Assembly (NCBI GenBank): GCA_966210935.1
Contig: CBIHLX010000016.1
Coordinates: 1-13,933, forward strand
From: CBIHLX01 sp966210935
GTDB lineage: Bacteria > Patescibacteriota > Saccharimonadia > Saccharimonadales > Saccharimonadaceae
Direction of reading: 5' to 3'
Length of the DNA stretch: 13,933 bases
Part shown: piece by piece, positions 6,000-12,477 of the stretch
How the letters are laid out: each line of letters opens with the position of its first letter
Numbering within the stretch: position 1 is the first letter of the stretch
Notes under the pieces: generated by a model
The model's database searches: none
What the model saw: the letters and a program-made list of their open reading frames with translations, nothing else
Told to the model about the DNA's origin: nothing
Translations under genes and position numbers: made by a program

Positions 6000-6440
6000 T
6001 TATTTAACCTCAACTTTCTCTGGAGTCTGTGCAGTGTGAGCGTGCTCACCACCTGCAAAGATCTTCAGGCGCTTTAGGCGTTCAGCCTGGAGCTTGTTCT
6101 TAGGAAGCATACCCTTAACAGCGTTTTCGATGATTCGTTCTGGGAACTTTTCACGAACTTCTGCAAGGCTAGCGTCCTTGATACCACCAGGGAAACCTGA
6201 GTGGCGGTAGTAGATCTTACCAGTTTCTTTGTTACCAGTAACTACAGTGTCCTTAGCGTTGATAACGACAACGTAGTCGCCACCATCGATGTGCGGAGTG
6301 TAGCTTGGCTTGTACTTGCCGGTAAGGTAGGTTGCAATTTGAGTTGCAACACGACCAAGAGGTGCCTCGGCTGCATCGATAAGGATCCAGCGGCGAGATA
6401 CTTCGCTTGGCTTCTGTGAGTAAGTCTTTGCATTAGCCAT
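6000..6440 (-). CDS. rplM: Large ribosomal subunit protein L13 (uL13)
   Basis: A 146-residue uL13 protein, an early-assembly component of the 50S subunit. Recognised by W-I-L-I-D-A-A-E-A-P-L-G-R-V-A-T near residues 18-33, the motif G-D-Y-V-V-V-I-N-A near 54-62 and Y-R-H-S-G-F-P-G-G near 78-86, all typical. Length matches the family. It lies between rplQ and rpsI with two-base gaps; GAGG is present upstream but far (about 13 bases), so coupling with rplQ is likely. The rplQ-rplM-rpsI order lacks the truA and ECF-transporter genes that some Firmicutes carry here. Confidence 0.98.
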   Translation of the reverse strand: MANAKTYSQKPSEVSRRWILIDAAEAPLGRVATQIATYLTGKYKPSYTPHIDGGDYVVVINAKDTVVTGNKETGKIYYRHSGFPGGIKDASLAEVREKFPERIIENAVKGMLPKNKLQAERLKRLKIFAGGEHAHTAQTPEKVEVK

Positions 6441-6442
6441 AA

Positions 6443-6835
6443 TTAAGCTTTAGCCTCCTCTTTTGCTACGGCCTTAAGCTCGTCAACGAAAGCGATCGTT
6501 GCAAGCTGTGCGCCGTCGCCAACACGCAGGCGAGTACGAGTCACGCGGACGTGACCACTTGTGCGGCCTGTGAGTTGTGGAGCGATTTCGTCTACCAACT
6601 TGTAGGCAGCAGCCTGAGTTGAGAGAGCAGCAATCACCTGTCGGCGGTTGTGAAGGTCACCCTTCTTTGCCTTTGTAATAACTTTTTCGATGTAACGCGC
6701 AGTTTCTTTGGCTTTTGGCAGCGTGGTCTCAATCTTGCCGTGTTCGACAAGACTCGTCGCTAGGCCTTTCAGCAGCGCGCGGCGCTGGTCGCGTTCACGA
6801 CCGAATTTGCGCCCTTTGTAACCGTGTCGATGCAT
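6443..6835 (-). CDS. rplQ: Large ribosomal subunit protein L17 (bL17)
   Basis: A 130-residue bL17 protein located near the peptide exit tunnel of the 50S subunit. The N-terminus M-H-R-H-G-Y-K-G-R-K-F-G-R is diagnostic, followed by R-R-A-L-L-K-G-L-A-T-S-L and H-G-K-I-E-T-T-L-P-K-A-K-E. Length is within the usual range. It starts three bases after the rpoA stop, the conserved alpha-operon arrangement. Confidence 0.98.
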   Translation of the reverse strand: MHRHGYKGRKFGRERDQRRALLKGLATSLVEHGKIETTLPKAKETARYIEKVITKAKKGDLHNRRQVIAALSTQAAAYKLVDEIAPQLTGRTSGHVRVTRTRLRVGDGAQLATIAFVDELKAVAKEEAKA

Positions 6836-6838
6836 GAT

Positions 6839-7762
6839 CTAGAGTTCCAATTCTGCTAATTTATCTTTTACTTCATCAAGTGCCTTGCTACCGAAGCCCT
6901 TAAGCTCGCGAAGGTCTTGTTCGCTCAAAGTCACGAGGTCGTGAACTGTGCGGATGTTGTTGTTAACCAGTGCGTTTGCAGTACGTGCAGTCAGGTTGAG
7001 CTCTTCAATAGGAGTGTTGAGCTCGTTCGCTTCATCAGCGCTTTCCTGGCCAAGTGCAGGTGCAGATTCAACAGATGTTGAGCCAGCAAGTGCAGTGTAC
7101 TGGTTTACGAGGATCGCTGCAGCTTCTTCGAATGCTTCGCGTGGGCTGAGTGAGCCATCGGTTTCAACAGTGAGGGCAAGGCGGTCAAGGTTAGTTTCCT
7201 GACCAACACGTGTACCATCAACCTTGTAACGGACACGAAGAACTGGGCTGAAGACGGCGTCGAGAGCGATCATATCGCTGTGAACACGTGATTCAGATGA
7301 TTCTTCGATAGTGCGGTAGCCGCGGCCAGCGTCGACAACTAGGTCAATAACTACAGACTTTTTAGGGTCATCGATAGTTGCAATAACCTGCTCTGGGTTG
7401 ATGATCTCAACGTCAGCAGTTGTCTTAATGTCGCCAGCAACGATAGCGCCAGCGCCCTTCTTTTCAAGGCGAAGTTCGACTGGCTCGTCTGAATAAGACT
7501 TAACACGAACATTCTTGAGGTTGAGCATGATGTCAACAACATCTTCCTTCACACCTTCTACGGTAGTGAATTCATGTGTTGCACCTTCGATGCGGAAAGC
7601 AACGATTGCAGCACCCTTGATGCTTGAGAGAAGTACGCGGCGGAGGCTGTTACCGAGGGTATTGCCGTATCCAGCGTGCAGTGGTTCGATCACAAACTCG
7701 GCGCTTGTAGAGCTAAGTTCGTTTACGGCAGCTAGTGCTGGATCGTGGATTACTTGTGACAT
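6839..7762 (-). CDS. rpoA: RNA polymerase alpha subunit
   Basis: A 307-residue alpha subunit, the dimer that scaffolds RNA polymerase assembly. The N-terminal domain (to about 230) contains A-G-Y-G-N-T-L-G-N-S-L-R-R-V-L-L-S-S near 30-47, the dimerisation signature. The C-terminal domain (about 252-307) has R260, N263 and K293, which correspond by alignment to E. coli R265, N268 and K298 that contact UP-element DNA; regulation through UP elements therefore looks possible. Length is slightly below the usual 310-330. An acidic, serine-rich linker (about 232-250) joins the domains. It starts 23 bases after the rpsD stop with AAGGAGAG upstream. Confidence 0.98.
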   Translation of the reverse strand: MSQVIHDPALAAVNELSSTSAEFVIEPLHAGYGNTLGNSLRRVLLSSIKGAAIVAFRIEGATHEFTTVEGVKEDVVDIMLNLKNVRVKSYSDEPVELRLEKKGAGAIVAGDIKTTADVEIINPEQVIATIDDPKKSVVIDLVVDAGRGYRTIEESSESRVHSDMIALDAVFSPVLRVRYKVDGTRVGQETNLDRLALTVETDGSLSPREAFEEAAAILVNQYTALAGSTSVESAPALGQESADEANELNTPIEELNLTARTANALVNNNIRTVHDLVTLSEQDLRELKGFGSKALDEVKDKLAELEL

Positions 7763-7785
7763 TCTAATATCTCTCCTTACCCTAT

Positions 7786-8403
7786 TTAACGTGAGTAATA
7801 CTCAACGATCAGTTGCTCATTAATGTCAGCTTCAGCTTCTTCACGCTTTGGAAGACCGGTAATTTCTACAGTTACCTTCTTTGCGTCGCTCTTCATCCAA
7901 GACAATGGGCCCTGAACTGAGTTGTTAACGACGTCATCGATCTGTGAGAAGTAGCCAGACTTAGCGCTTTTTGGGCGAACAGTGATAACATCACCGACCT
8001 TGACGCGGATTGACGGAATGTCAACACGGCGGCCATTAAGCATGAAGTGACCGTGACCAACGAGCTGACGAGCAGCGCGGCGGCTGGTAGCAAAACCTGC
8101 GCGGTAAATAGTGTTATCAAGACGCAATTCGAGGAACTGGAGAAGGTTCTCACCAGCAAGACCCGGCTTGCGATCTGCTTCATTCATCAAGCGAGCGAAT
8201 TGCTTTTCGAGGAGACCGTAAGTACGGCGCACCTTCTGCTTTTCGCGGAGCTGGATTGAGTAAAGACTTGGCTTGCCCTGGCGTCCATGTGCGTGCTGAC
8301 CTGGAATGCCTGACTTGCGAGCCATAATTTTAACTGCTTTAGGGTGAAGCGCGTAACCTTCGCGGCGACTTTGCTTCACAATAGGCGAAGTATCTCGTGC
8401 CAT
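7786..8403 (-). CDS. rpsD: Small ribosomal subunit protein S4 (uS4), cysteine-free form
   Basis: A 205-residue uS4 protein, a primary 16S rRNA binder that nucleates 30S assembly. The N-terminus M-A-R-D-T-S-P-I-V-K-Q-S-R-R-E-G is the family start without the C-x-x-C zinc knuckle found in many bacteria. The S4 RNA-binding domain is visible as L-E-L-R-L-D-N-T-I-Y-R-A-G-F (91-104) through H-F-M-L-N-G-R-R-V-D-I-P (119-130). The C-terminus I-V-E-Y-Y-S-R is typical. GGAGG precedes the start. Whether S4 autoregulates this operon through a pseudoknot, as in E. coli, cannot be seen here. Confidence 0.98.
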   Translation of the reverse strand: MARDTSPIVKQSRREGYALHPKAVKIMARKSGIPGQHAHGRQGKPSLYSIQLREKQKVRRTYGLLEKQFARLMNEADRKPGLAGENLLQFLELRLDNTIYRAGFATSRRAARQLVGHGHFMLNGRRVDIPSIRVKVGDVITVRPKSAKSGYFSQIDDVVNNSVQGPLSWMKSDAKKVTVEITGLPKREEAEADINEQLIVEYYSR

Positions 8404-8406
8404 AGG

Positions 8407-8799
8407 TTAAGCCCTCCGTGCCTTACGTGGGCGAACACCACCGTGTGGTACGCCTGTCACGTCTTTAATGCTATCAACAGTGATGTCGAAGCCGCCAAGT
8501 GCGCGGATTGCGGCATCACGGCCGAGTCCAACACCCTTAACGAATACATCGACGCTACCAAGACCATAACCGGTCTTTGCAGCTTCTGCAGCTTTTTCAG
8601 CAGCGATCTGGGCTGCGTATGCAGTACCCTTCTTGCTACCACGGAAGCCACATGCACCGGCGCTACTAGCGGTCAGTACGTTTCCTTTTTTATCTGAGAA
8701 GGTAACGATCGTATTATTGAAGGTTGCCTGGATGTGCAGCTGACCAGAAGGAACTGATCGGCGCTGCTTCTTACGAGTTGACGTTTTTGCATCTGCCAT
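8407..8799 (-). CDS. rpsK: Small ribosomal subunit protein S11 (uS11)
   Basis: A 130-residue uS11 protein of the 30S platform. I-Q-A-T-F-N-N-T-I-V-T-F near residues 23-34, S-A-G-A-C-G-F-R-G-S-K-K-G-T near 46-59, and the C-terminal D-V-T-G-V-P-H-G-G-V-R-P-R-K are all diagnostic. Length is standard. AAAGGA precedes the ATG, and the gene sits between rpsM and rpsD with gaps of 15 and 3 bases. Confidence 0.98.
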   Translation of the reverse strand: MADAKTSTRKKQRRSVPSGQLHIQATFNNTIVTFSDKKGNVLTASSAGACGFRGSKKGTAYAAQIAAEKAAEAAKTGYGLGSVDVFVKGVGLGRDAAIRALGGFDITVDSIKDVTGVPHGGVRPRKARRA

Positions 8800-8814
8800 A
8801 ATCTATATTCCTTT

Positions 8815-9201
8815 CTACGTCTTAGACGCTGCCTTCTTTTGAGTTCCACCTACGGCGACTGCCTTACCCTTACGAGTTCGTGCATTCGTACGGGTACGTT
8901 GACCGTTTACTGGAAGCCCTGCTTTGTGCCTCAGCCCGCGATACGCGTTGACGTCCTTAAGGCGCTTAATATTGTTGGTTACCAAGCGCTGAAGGTCACC
9001 CTCGACGGTGTATTCACTGTCGATGATTTCGCGAATCTTCTGTTCTTCAGCCTCGGTGAGATCTTTCACCCGAGTGGTCGGCTCAATTTTTGCCGCCGCA
9101 AGGATGGTCGATGCAAATTTCGGACCGATGCCGTAGATATACGTCAAAGCGATCTGAACTTGCTTTTCTGATGGGATAACTACCCCAGCAATTCGAGCCA
9201 T
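8815..9201 (-). CDS. rpsM: Small ribosomal subunit protein S13 (uS13)
   Basis: A 128-residue uS13 protein of the 30S head, which touches P-site tRNA and 50S bridges. M-A-R-I-A-G-V-V-I-P at the start, A-L-T-Y-I-Y-G-I-G near 18-26 and the C-terminal Y-R-G-L-R-H-K-A-G-L-P-V-N-G-Q-R-T-R-T-N-A-R-T are diagnostic. Length is slightly above the usual 115-125 because of a lysine-rich tail. It starts two bases after the rpmJ stop. Confidence 0.98.
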   Translation of the reverse strand: MARIAGVVIPSEKQVQIALTYIYGIGPKFASTILAAAKIEPTTRVKDLTEAEEQKIREIIDSEYTVEGDLQRLVTNNIKRLKDVNAYRGLRHKAGLPVNGQRTRTNARTRKGKAVAVGGTQKKAASKT

Positions 9202-9203
9202 GC

Positions 9204-9320
9204 TTAACCCTGCCTTTGCTTATTCTTAGGTTTCTTCTTGTTGATGACACGCAAGCGGCCTTTTCGGCGTACTAGCTGATCATCTGGACTGATTTTTTTG
9301 ACACTCGCACGAACTTTCAT
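9204..9320 (-). CDS. rpmJ: Large ribosomal subunit protein L36 (bL36), cysteine-free form
   Basis: A 38-residue protein. It opens M-K-V-R-A-S-V-K-K-I-S, has R-R-K-G-R-L-R-V-I-N in the middle and ends K-N-K-Q-R-Q-G, which is unmistakably bL36. The Cys and His positions of the canonical zinc-ribbon (C-R-N-C, then C and H) are replaced here by S-P-D-D, N and N, so this form cannot bind zinc that way. It lies between infA and rpsM as in most bacteria: the ATG is at 9318-9320, 31 bases after the infA stop, and TAA is two bases before the rpsM ATG. A GGAG is about 11-12 bases upstream of the start. Confidence 0.95.
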   Translation of the reverse strand: MKVRASVKKISPDDQLVRRKGRLRVINKKKPKNKQRQG

Positions 9321-9351
9321 GAGTGGCGTTAAACTCCAGTTTCCTTTAAAT

Positions 9352-9576
9352 TTAATCCTTGAGGCGGAAGCTGATTCTTCCCTTCGTGAGATCGTAAGGG
9401 GTCAACTCAACTTCTACCTTATCGCCCGGTACCAAACGGATATAATGCTTGCGCATCTTCCCGCTGATGTGGGCAATAATACTATGACCATTCTCCAGTT
9501 CAACCCTAAATTGAGTATTAGGCAGTGCTTCCACTACCTTTCCGTTCAGTTTGATTACTTCCTTTTGACTCGCCAT
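9352..9576 (-). CDS. infA: Translation initiation factor IF-1
   Basis: A 74-residue single OB-fold protein that binds the 30S A site during initiation. K-E-V-I-K-L-N-G-K-V-V-E-A-L-P-N near residues 5-20, F-R-V-E-L-E-N-G-H near 23-31, H-I-S-G-K-M-R-K-H-Y-I-R-L near 36-48 and G-D-K-V-E-V-E-L-T-P-Y-D-L near 51-63 are family hallmarks. Length is standard (about 72). It is the first gene of the nine-gene operon running to rpsI. No Shine-Dalgarno is visible before the ATG at 9574-9576; the proximal promoter -10 ends 15 bases upstream. Confidence 0.98.
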   Translation of the reverse strand: MASQKEVIKLNGKVVEALPNTQFRVELENGHSIIAHISGKMRKHYIRLVPGDKVEVELTPYDLTKGRISFRLKD

Positions 9577-9591
9577 AAATTACAGTAGTTG

Positions 9592-9620
9592 ATTATACAT
9601 GAAAACGTGGCGCAAGTAAA
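9592..9620 (-). promoter_or_regulatory. Proximal promoter of the infA-rpsI operon
   Basis: Minus strand TTTACT (9615-9620), a 17-base spacer and perfect TATAAT (9592-9597). Transcription would begin near 9585, leaving an untranslated leader of about eight bases before infA. Confidence 0.7.
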
Positions 9621-9674
9621 GCACTTCAGTTTCTCGACCCTAACTGCCGAATTAAACTGTATAAGTTAATTGTC

Positions 9675-9703
9675 ATTGTAGCGTGTCAACAACACAGCGT
9701 CAA
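9675..9703 (-). promoter_or_regulatory. Distal promoter of the infA-rpsI operon
   Basis: Minus strand TTGACG (9698-9703), a 17-base spacer and TACAAT (9675-9680). A second TTGACA (9684-9689) overlaps this spacer and could pair, at 19 bases, with a TTATAC near 9659. It would give infA a leader of about 90 bases, in contrast to the proximal promoter. Confidence 0.6.
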
Positions 9704-9711
9704 TACATGAC

Positions 9712-9752
9712 AAAACCCCCGCCAGCTCGCATCTCTGCGATCCGTACGGGGG
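9712..9752 (-). terminator. Terminator of the small gene at 9778-10125
   Basis: On the minus strand CCCCCG (9747-9752) pairs with CGGGGG (9716-9721), with an inner CGCA/TGCG stem, and TTTT follows. It separates the small gene from the infA promoters. Confidence 0.75.
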
Positions 9753-9777
9753 ATATAGTATTTGTCGGTTATACCAG

Positions 9778-10125
9778 CTACACAGCCGCTACTGAGGCCC
9801 CCTGAGGGGCATCGTGGCTCATGTCGGGGTGTACGGGTCGATGAAGAGGTGCGCTCTTCATGCGATCTGTAATCCGCTCTCGCGCGCCCGAGAGCCGAAG
9901 CTTCTCGTTCTCGCACGCACGCCGCTCACGGAGCAGCTTTGCGTGAAGACGATCCTCGGGTGTGTCGCCGTGAAGCTCAAGGCGGCAACGATAGCTAAAA
10001 GGCTCAAGGTCGCGCTTTATCTGCTTCAACTTGGCCGTGTTTCTTGCCCGCTTTCGAGTAAGGCTCTTGAGCCGTACTACATCAACAGGCCGAATGATGA
10101 TGCACAACGGAGACCACGCTGACAT
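9778..10125 (-). CDS. Small basic protein of unknown function (115 aa)
   Basis: I do not recognise this family. The product is about 115 residues and very rich in Arg/Lys. A likely helical charged segment covers about residues 25-85 (for example R-K-R-A-R-N-T-A-K-L-K-Q and L-L-R-E-R-R-A-C-E-N-E-K-L-R-L), and the tail is proline- and alanine-rich. Nucleic-acid binding is possible but only inferred from charge. The ATG at 10123-10125 is preferred, because AAGGA sits six bases upstream; the alternative ATG at 10129-10131 directly abuts it. It has its own promoter (10235-10263), a terminator-like leader hairpin (10160-10198) and a terminator (9712-9752). It occupies the slot between secY and infA where adk and map usually lie. 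The sequence has several inverted repeats (9797-9810, 9841-9861, 9876-9895) and looks more G+C-rich than its neighbours. Confidence 0.6.
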   Translation of the reverse strand: MSAWSPLCIIIRPVDVVRLKSLTRKRARNTAKLKQIKRDLEPFSYRCRLELHGDTPEDRLHAKLLRERRACENEKLRLSGARERITDRMKSAPLHRPVHPDMSHDAPQGASVAAV

Positions 10126-10131
10126 CGGCAT

Positions 10132-10145
10132 TCCTTTCTTGAGGA
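10132..10145 (-). promoter_or_regulatory. Possible hairpin masking the Shine-Dalgarno of the small gene
   Basis: On the minus strand TCCT (10142-10145) can pair with AGGA (10132-10135) across a six-base loop, covering the AAGGA that decides the start at 10125. The surrounding ACCTCCTC resembles the anti-Shine-Dalgarno end of 16S rRNA. The stem is short, so the effect is speculative. Confidence 0.35.
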
Positions 10146-10159
10146 GGTATGTGACCAAC

Positions 10160-10198
10160 AAAATACACCGTTCAGTCTTGCTTAGTCCGAACGGTGTA
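10160..10198 (-). terminator. Leader hairpin with T run (candidate attenuator)
   Basis: A ten-base perfect stem (10189-10198 with 10164-10173) around a 15-base loop, followed on the minus strand by TTTT. It lies between the promoter (start about 10228) and the start codon of the small gene, so it could end transcription before the coding region. The + strand has no T run, so it is oriented for the small gene. Confidence 0.6.
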
Positions 10199-10234
10199 CG
10201 TCGTCGATCGCCAAAGATTACTTGGATATATACT

Positions 10235-10263
10235 GTTATACTCCTTCGATCTGCAGTTGTAAA
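10235..10263 (-). promoter_or_regulatory. Promoter of the small gene at 9778-10125
   Basis: Minus strand TTTACA (10258-10263), a 17-base spacer, TATAAC (10235-10240): ten of twelve consensus bases with ideal spacing. Confidence 0.75.
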
Positions 10264-10279
10264 GATATTTTTACCATTA

Positions 10280-10308
10280 AAATAACCCGGAAATTCTCCG
10301 GGTTATTT
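10280..10308 (-). terminator. Terminator of secY
   Basis: Stem 10280-10290 with 10298-10308 (CCCGG/CCGGG core flanked by A/T-rich arms) around a seven-base loop. It lies 15 bases after the secY stop and its minus-strand right arm ends in a T-rich tail. Confidence 0.8.
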
Positions 10309-10323
10309 CGTCAGGATCATATC

Positions 10324-11733
10324 CTATTTGTAGTCGTCGTAGGTAACCATAAGTGCGCGTGAGTTGATCTGGCGCAGTGACTCTAGACCGACGGTCACCA
10401 CAATCAGCAGACCCGTACCGCCAACAGCAAGGTTCGTTGCGTTAATGCCAAGTTGCGCAAAGATATACTCAACCGCAAACGGCATGACGGCGATCAGACC
10501 TAGTGCCAGTGATCCGAACAGAATCAAACGGTTAACGGTGCGGCTCAGGTACTTCTCGGTCTGTAGACCAGGTCGTACACCCTCGATGAAGCCGCCCTGC
10601 TTCTGGAGGTTCTCGGCAATCTCATTAGCATTGAAGACGATACCTGTATAGAAGTAGGTAAAGAGGATAACGAGGGCGAAGTACGCAACTGGGTAGATGA
10701 ACGCCTCAAGTGATCCACCCGTAAAGGCACCTGGCTGAGGAGCCTGGAACCACGTGATTAGGTTATTGGCCAAAACAAGGTAATCAGGGTTGTTGCTTGC
10801 TTTTAGCACCTGGCCAACAAAGGCTGGGAGCGACAGGAATGCTACAGCGAAGATAACTGGAATCACACCGGCTGCAATCAGCTTAACCGGCAGGATGCTC
10901 TTGACGCCGCCGTAACTACTGTTTCCCTGGACACGCTTTGCGTAGTTAATAGTAATAACTCGCTGGGCTTCATTGATCTTCACAAGAATATAGAGGGCCA
11001 GGAGCGAGACGACGAGCACCCCGAGCACTACCCAGAAGGCCGTAGGATTAACAGGCAGGGTAAACCAGCCAAAGACATTAAGGCTCCCGGCAGATGTATC
11101 AATCAGTGACTGCCAGATGGTCGCCATCGTTGAAGGCAGCTGACTGATAATACCAGCAAAGATAATCAAGCTAATGCCGTTACCGATACCCTGCTCGGTC
11201 ATAAGCTCACCCATCCACATCAGAAGCACGGCACCGGCAGTCATAGCACCGACAGCGACAATCCATTCTACTGGAGTAGGGTCGCTCAGGACAGTTGTGT
11301 TGCCTGCCAGCACGCTTTGGCGAAGGATGTAGATAAAGGCAATCGACTGAATAACGGCGAGTGGCACAGAGATCATACGTGTCCATTGGTTGATCTTACG
11401 GCGACCAGACTCACCGTCTTTATGCAGCTCCTCGAGCTTCGGAATAGCCTTGGTCATCAACTGCGTGATAATCGACGCTGTAATGAATGGACTAAGGCCA
11501 ACAAGAACAATCGAGAAGCTCGCAAGCGCACCACCAGAAAGGAGGTTCAAGAAGCCACCAAAATCAGTACTGCTAACGACGCTGTTGATCACTTCTTTTA
11601 GCTGAGTTGGCTCGGCTAATGGCACTGGGATGTGCGCTAAAAAGCGGTAGCCAATAATAAGTCCAAGAACGATTAGCAGACGCTTCTGCATATCCTTGTT
11701 TTTAAATGATCGGAAGATGGTTTTCCAGTTCAT
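10324..11733 (-). CDS. secY: Preprotein translocase subunit SecY
   Basis: A 469-residue polytopic membrane protein forming the channel of the Sec translocon. About ten hydrophobic segments are visible, the first near residues 18-35. The plug/TM2 region (G-G-A-L-A-S-F-S-I-V-L-V-G-L-S-P near 67-82) is conserved, as are the cytoplasmic loop R-R-K-I-N-Q-W-T-R and the G-I-G-N-G-I-S-L signature. Length is slightly above the common 430-440. The start M-N-W-K-T-I-F is chosen because the family N-terminus begins here; the open frame continues upstream through a promoter and terminator and is not coding there. No strong Shine-Dalgarno is seen. Unlike in most bacteria it is cut off from rplO by a terminator and from infA by another gene. 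Confidence 0.97.
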   Translation of the reverse strand: MNWKTIFRSFKNKDMQKRLLIVLGLIIGYRFLAHIPVPLAEPTQLKEVINSVVSSTDFGGFLNLLSGGALASFSIVLVGLSPFITASIITQLMTKAIPKLEELHKDGESGRRKINQWTRMISVPLAVIQSIAFIYILRQSVLAGNTTVLSDPTPVEWIVAVGAMTAGAVLLMWMGELMTEQGIGNGISLIIFAGIISQLPSTMATIWQSLIDTSAGSLNVFGWFTLPVNPTAFWVVLGVLVVSLLALYILVKINEAQRVITINYAKRVQGNSSYGGVKSILPVKLIAAGVIPVIFAVAFLSLPAFVGQVLKASNNPDYLVLANNLITWFQAPQPGAFTGGSLEAFIYPVAYFALVILFTYFYTGIVFNANEIAENLQKQGGFIEGVRPGLQTEKYLSRTVNRLILFGSLALGLIAVMPFAVEYIFAQLGINATNLAVGGTGLLIVVTVGLESLRQINSRALMVTYDDYK

Positions 11734-11797
11734 GTCAGTCTCTATTCTGCCCTCTGTATAATAAATGCTACTTTTGTGTAGCCATAATTCAGCTATT

Positions 11798-11828
11798 AGT
11801 ATACTACATAAAGTGTTAGAAAGTCGAA
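11798..11828 (-). promoter_or_regulatory. Candidate secY promoter
   Basis: Minus strand TATACT (11798-11803) with TTCGAC (11823-11828) or TCGACT as a -35, at 19 or 18 bases. The predicted leader to secY is about 57 bases and includes a small hairpin (11767-11771 with 11778-11782). The -10 is palindromic (AGTATACT), so it could also serve the + strand. Spacing is suboptimal. Confidence 0.45.
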
Positions 11829-11950
11829 AACCCTGCCCCTTTCGCGGCAGTGCACCGCCCTGCACAACAGGCGCAAGAAGCAGGGTGCCTGTAGGCCTGC
11901 TAGACGTGCATGTGCAGTATTTTTGTAGCCAGCGCGGTGCGCGGATCGTA
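11829..11950. other. G+C-rich palindromic island between rplO and secY
   Basis: No credible coding frame. Several inverted repeats are packed here: CCCTGC/GCAGGG (11831-11836 with 11880-11885), CTGCC/GGCAG-type pairing, GTGCA/TGCAC around 11850-11865, and ACAGGC/GCCTGT (11867-11872 with 11887-11892). A T5 run follows on the + strand near 11920-11924, and GGGTTTT follows on the minus strand. It may be an unannotated structured RNA or a leftover insertion; strand unknown. Confidence 0.45.
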
Positions 11951-11953
11951 CAA

Positions 11954-11982
11954 AAAATACCCGCCATAATGACGGGTATTTT
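11954..11982 (-). terminator. Terminator of the rplF-rplR-rpsE-rplO operon
   Basis: Perfect ten-base stem (11954-11963 with 11973-11982), CCCG/CGGG core with A/T flanks and a T6 run on the minus strand, 15 bases after the rplO stop. Also usable from the + strand. Confidence 0.85.
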
Positions 11983-11997
11983 GTCAGTAATCAAGAA

Positions 11998-12477
11998 CTA
12001 CTTGTCAGCTTTTTCGGCAGTCTTTGTGCTCTGCTTGATAGGTGTTGCCACCTTTTCAAACGAACCGCCGACCTTTTCGATAGCTGCCTTAACGCTCTGG
12101 CTTGCACCCTGAACCTTAAGGTTTACCTTTTCGGTCAATTCACCGCGAGCGATAACCTTTACCGTGTGGAATGGAGTCGCAATGTAACCCTGTTCGAACA
12201 GTGTAAAGTTATCTGCAGTCGCACCCTTGAAGGCGTTGAGGTGATCAAGGTAAACAACCTGGGCAGGTGTGCGAAGACTCTTGAAACCACGTGCCTTAGG
12301 AGTACGGCGAACTAGTGAACCTGAGCCACCCTGGAACATAGCGTGAAGCTTCTTACCAGTACGTGCGCCCTGACCCTTAGTACCACGACCAGCAGTCTTA
12401 CCCTGACCGGCAGCGATACCGCGACCGACGCGCTTCTTATTTTTGTTAGCAGAGATTTGGAGTTCGTTGTATTTCAT
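11998..12477 (-). CDS. rplO: Large ribosomal subunit protein L15 (uL15)
   Basis: A 159-residue uL15 protein of the 50S subunit. The glycine-rich N-terminal part, R-V-G-R-G-I-A-A-G-Q-G-K-T-A-G-R-G-T-K-G-Q near 16-36, is diagnostic, and the C-terminal globular domain has V-K-V-I-A-R-G-E-L near 107-115. A lysine-rich tail (K-S-T-K-T-A-E-K-A-D-K) extends the usual 140-150 residues. The ATG overlaps the rpsE stop by one base (TAATG), with AAGGAGGA upstream. Directly following rpsE shows that rpmD (L30) is missing. Confidence 0.98.
   Translation of the reverse strand: MKYNELQISANKNKKRVGRGIAAGQGKTAGRGTKGQGARTGKKLHAMFQGGSGSLVRRTPKARGFKSLRTPAQVVYLDHLNAFKGATADNFTLFEQGYIATPFHTVKVIARGELTEKVNLKVQGASQSVKAAIEKVGGSFEKVATPIKQSTKTAEKADK

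Noticed and set aside
9814..10122. + strand ORF opposite the small basic gene
   Set aside because: All local signals (promoter, leader hairpin with T run, terminator) are oriented for the minus strand.
11865..11885. SRP RNA apical loop on the + strand
   Set aside because: CAGG-C-GCAA-G-AAGCAG resembles the SRP core, but only one base pair would close the tetraloop instead of three, and the flanking arms do not pair as SRP RNA requires.
11734..11994. N-terminal extension of secY (about 87 extra codons upstream)
   Set aside because: It runs through the rplO terminator, the palindromic island and the likely secY promoter. The extension has no SecY similarity, whereas M-N-W-K-T-I-F is a typical SecY start.
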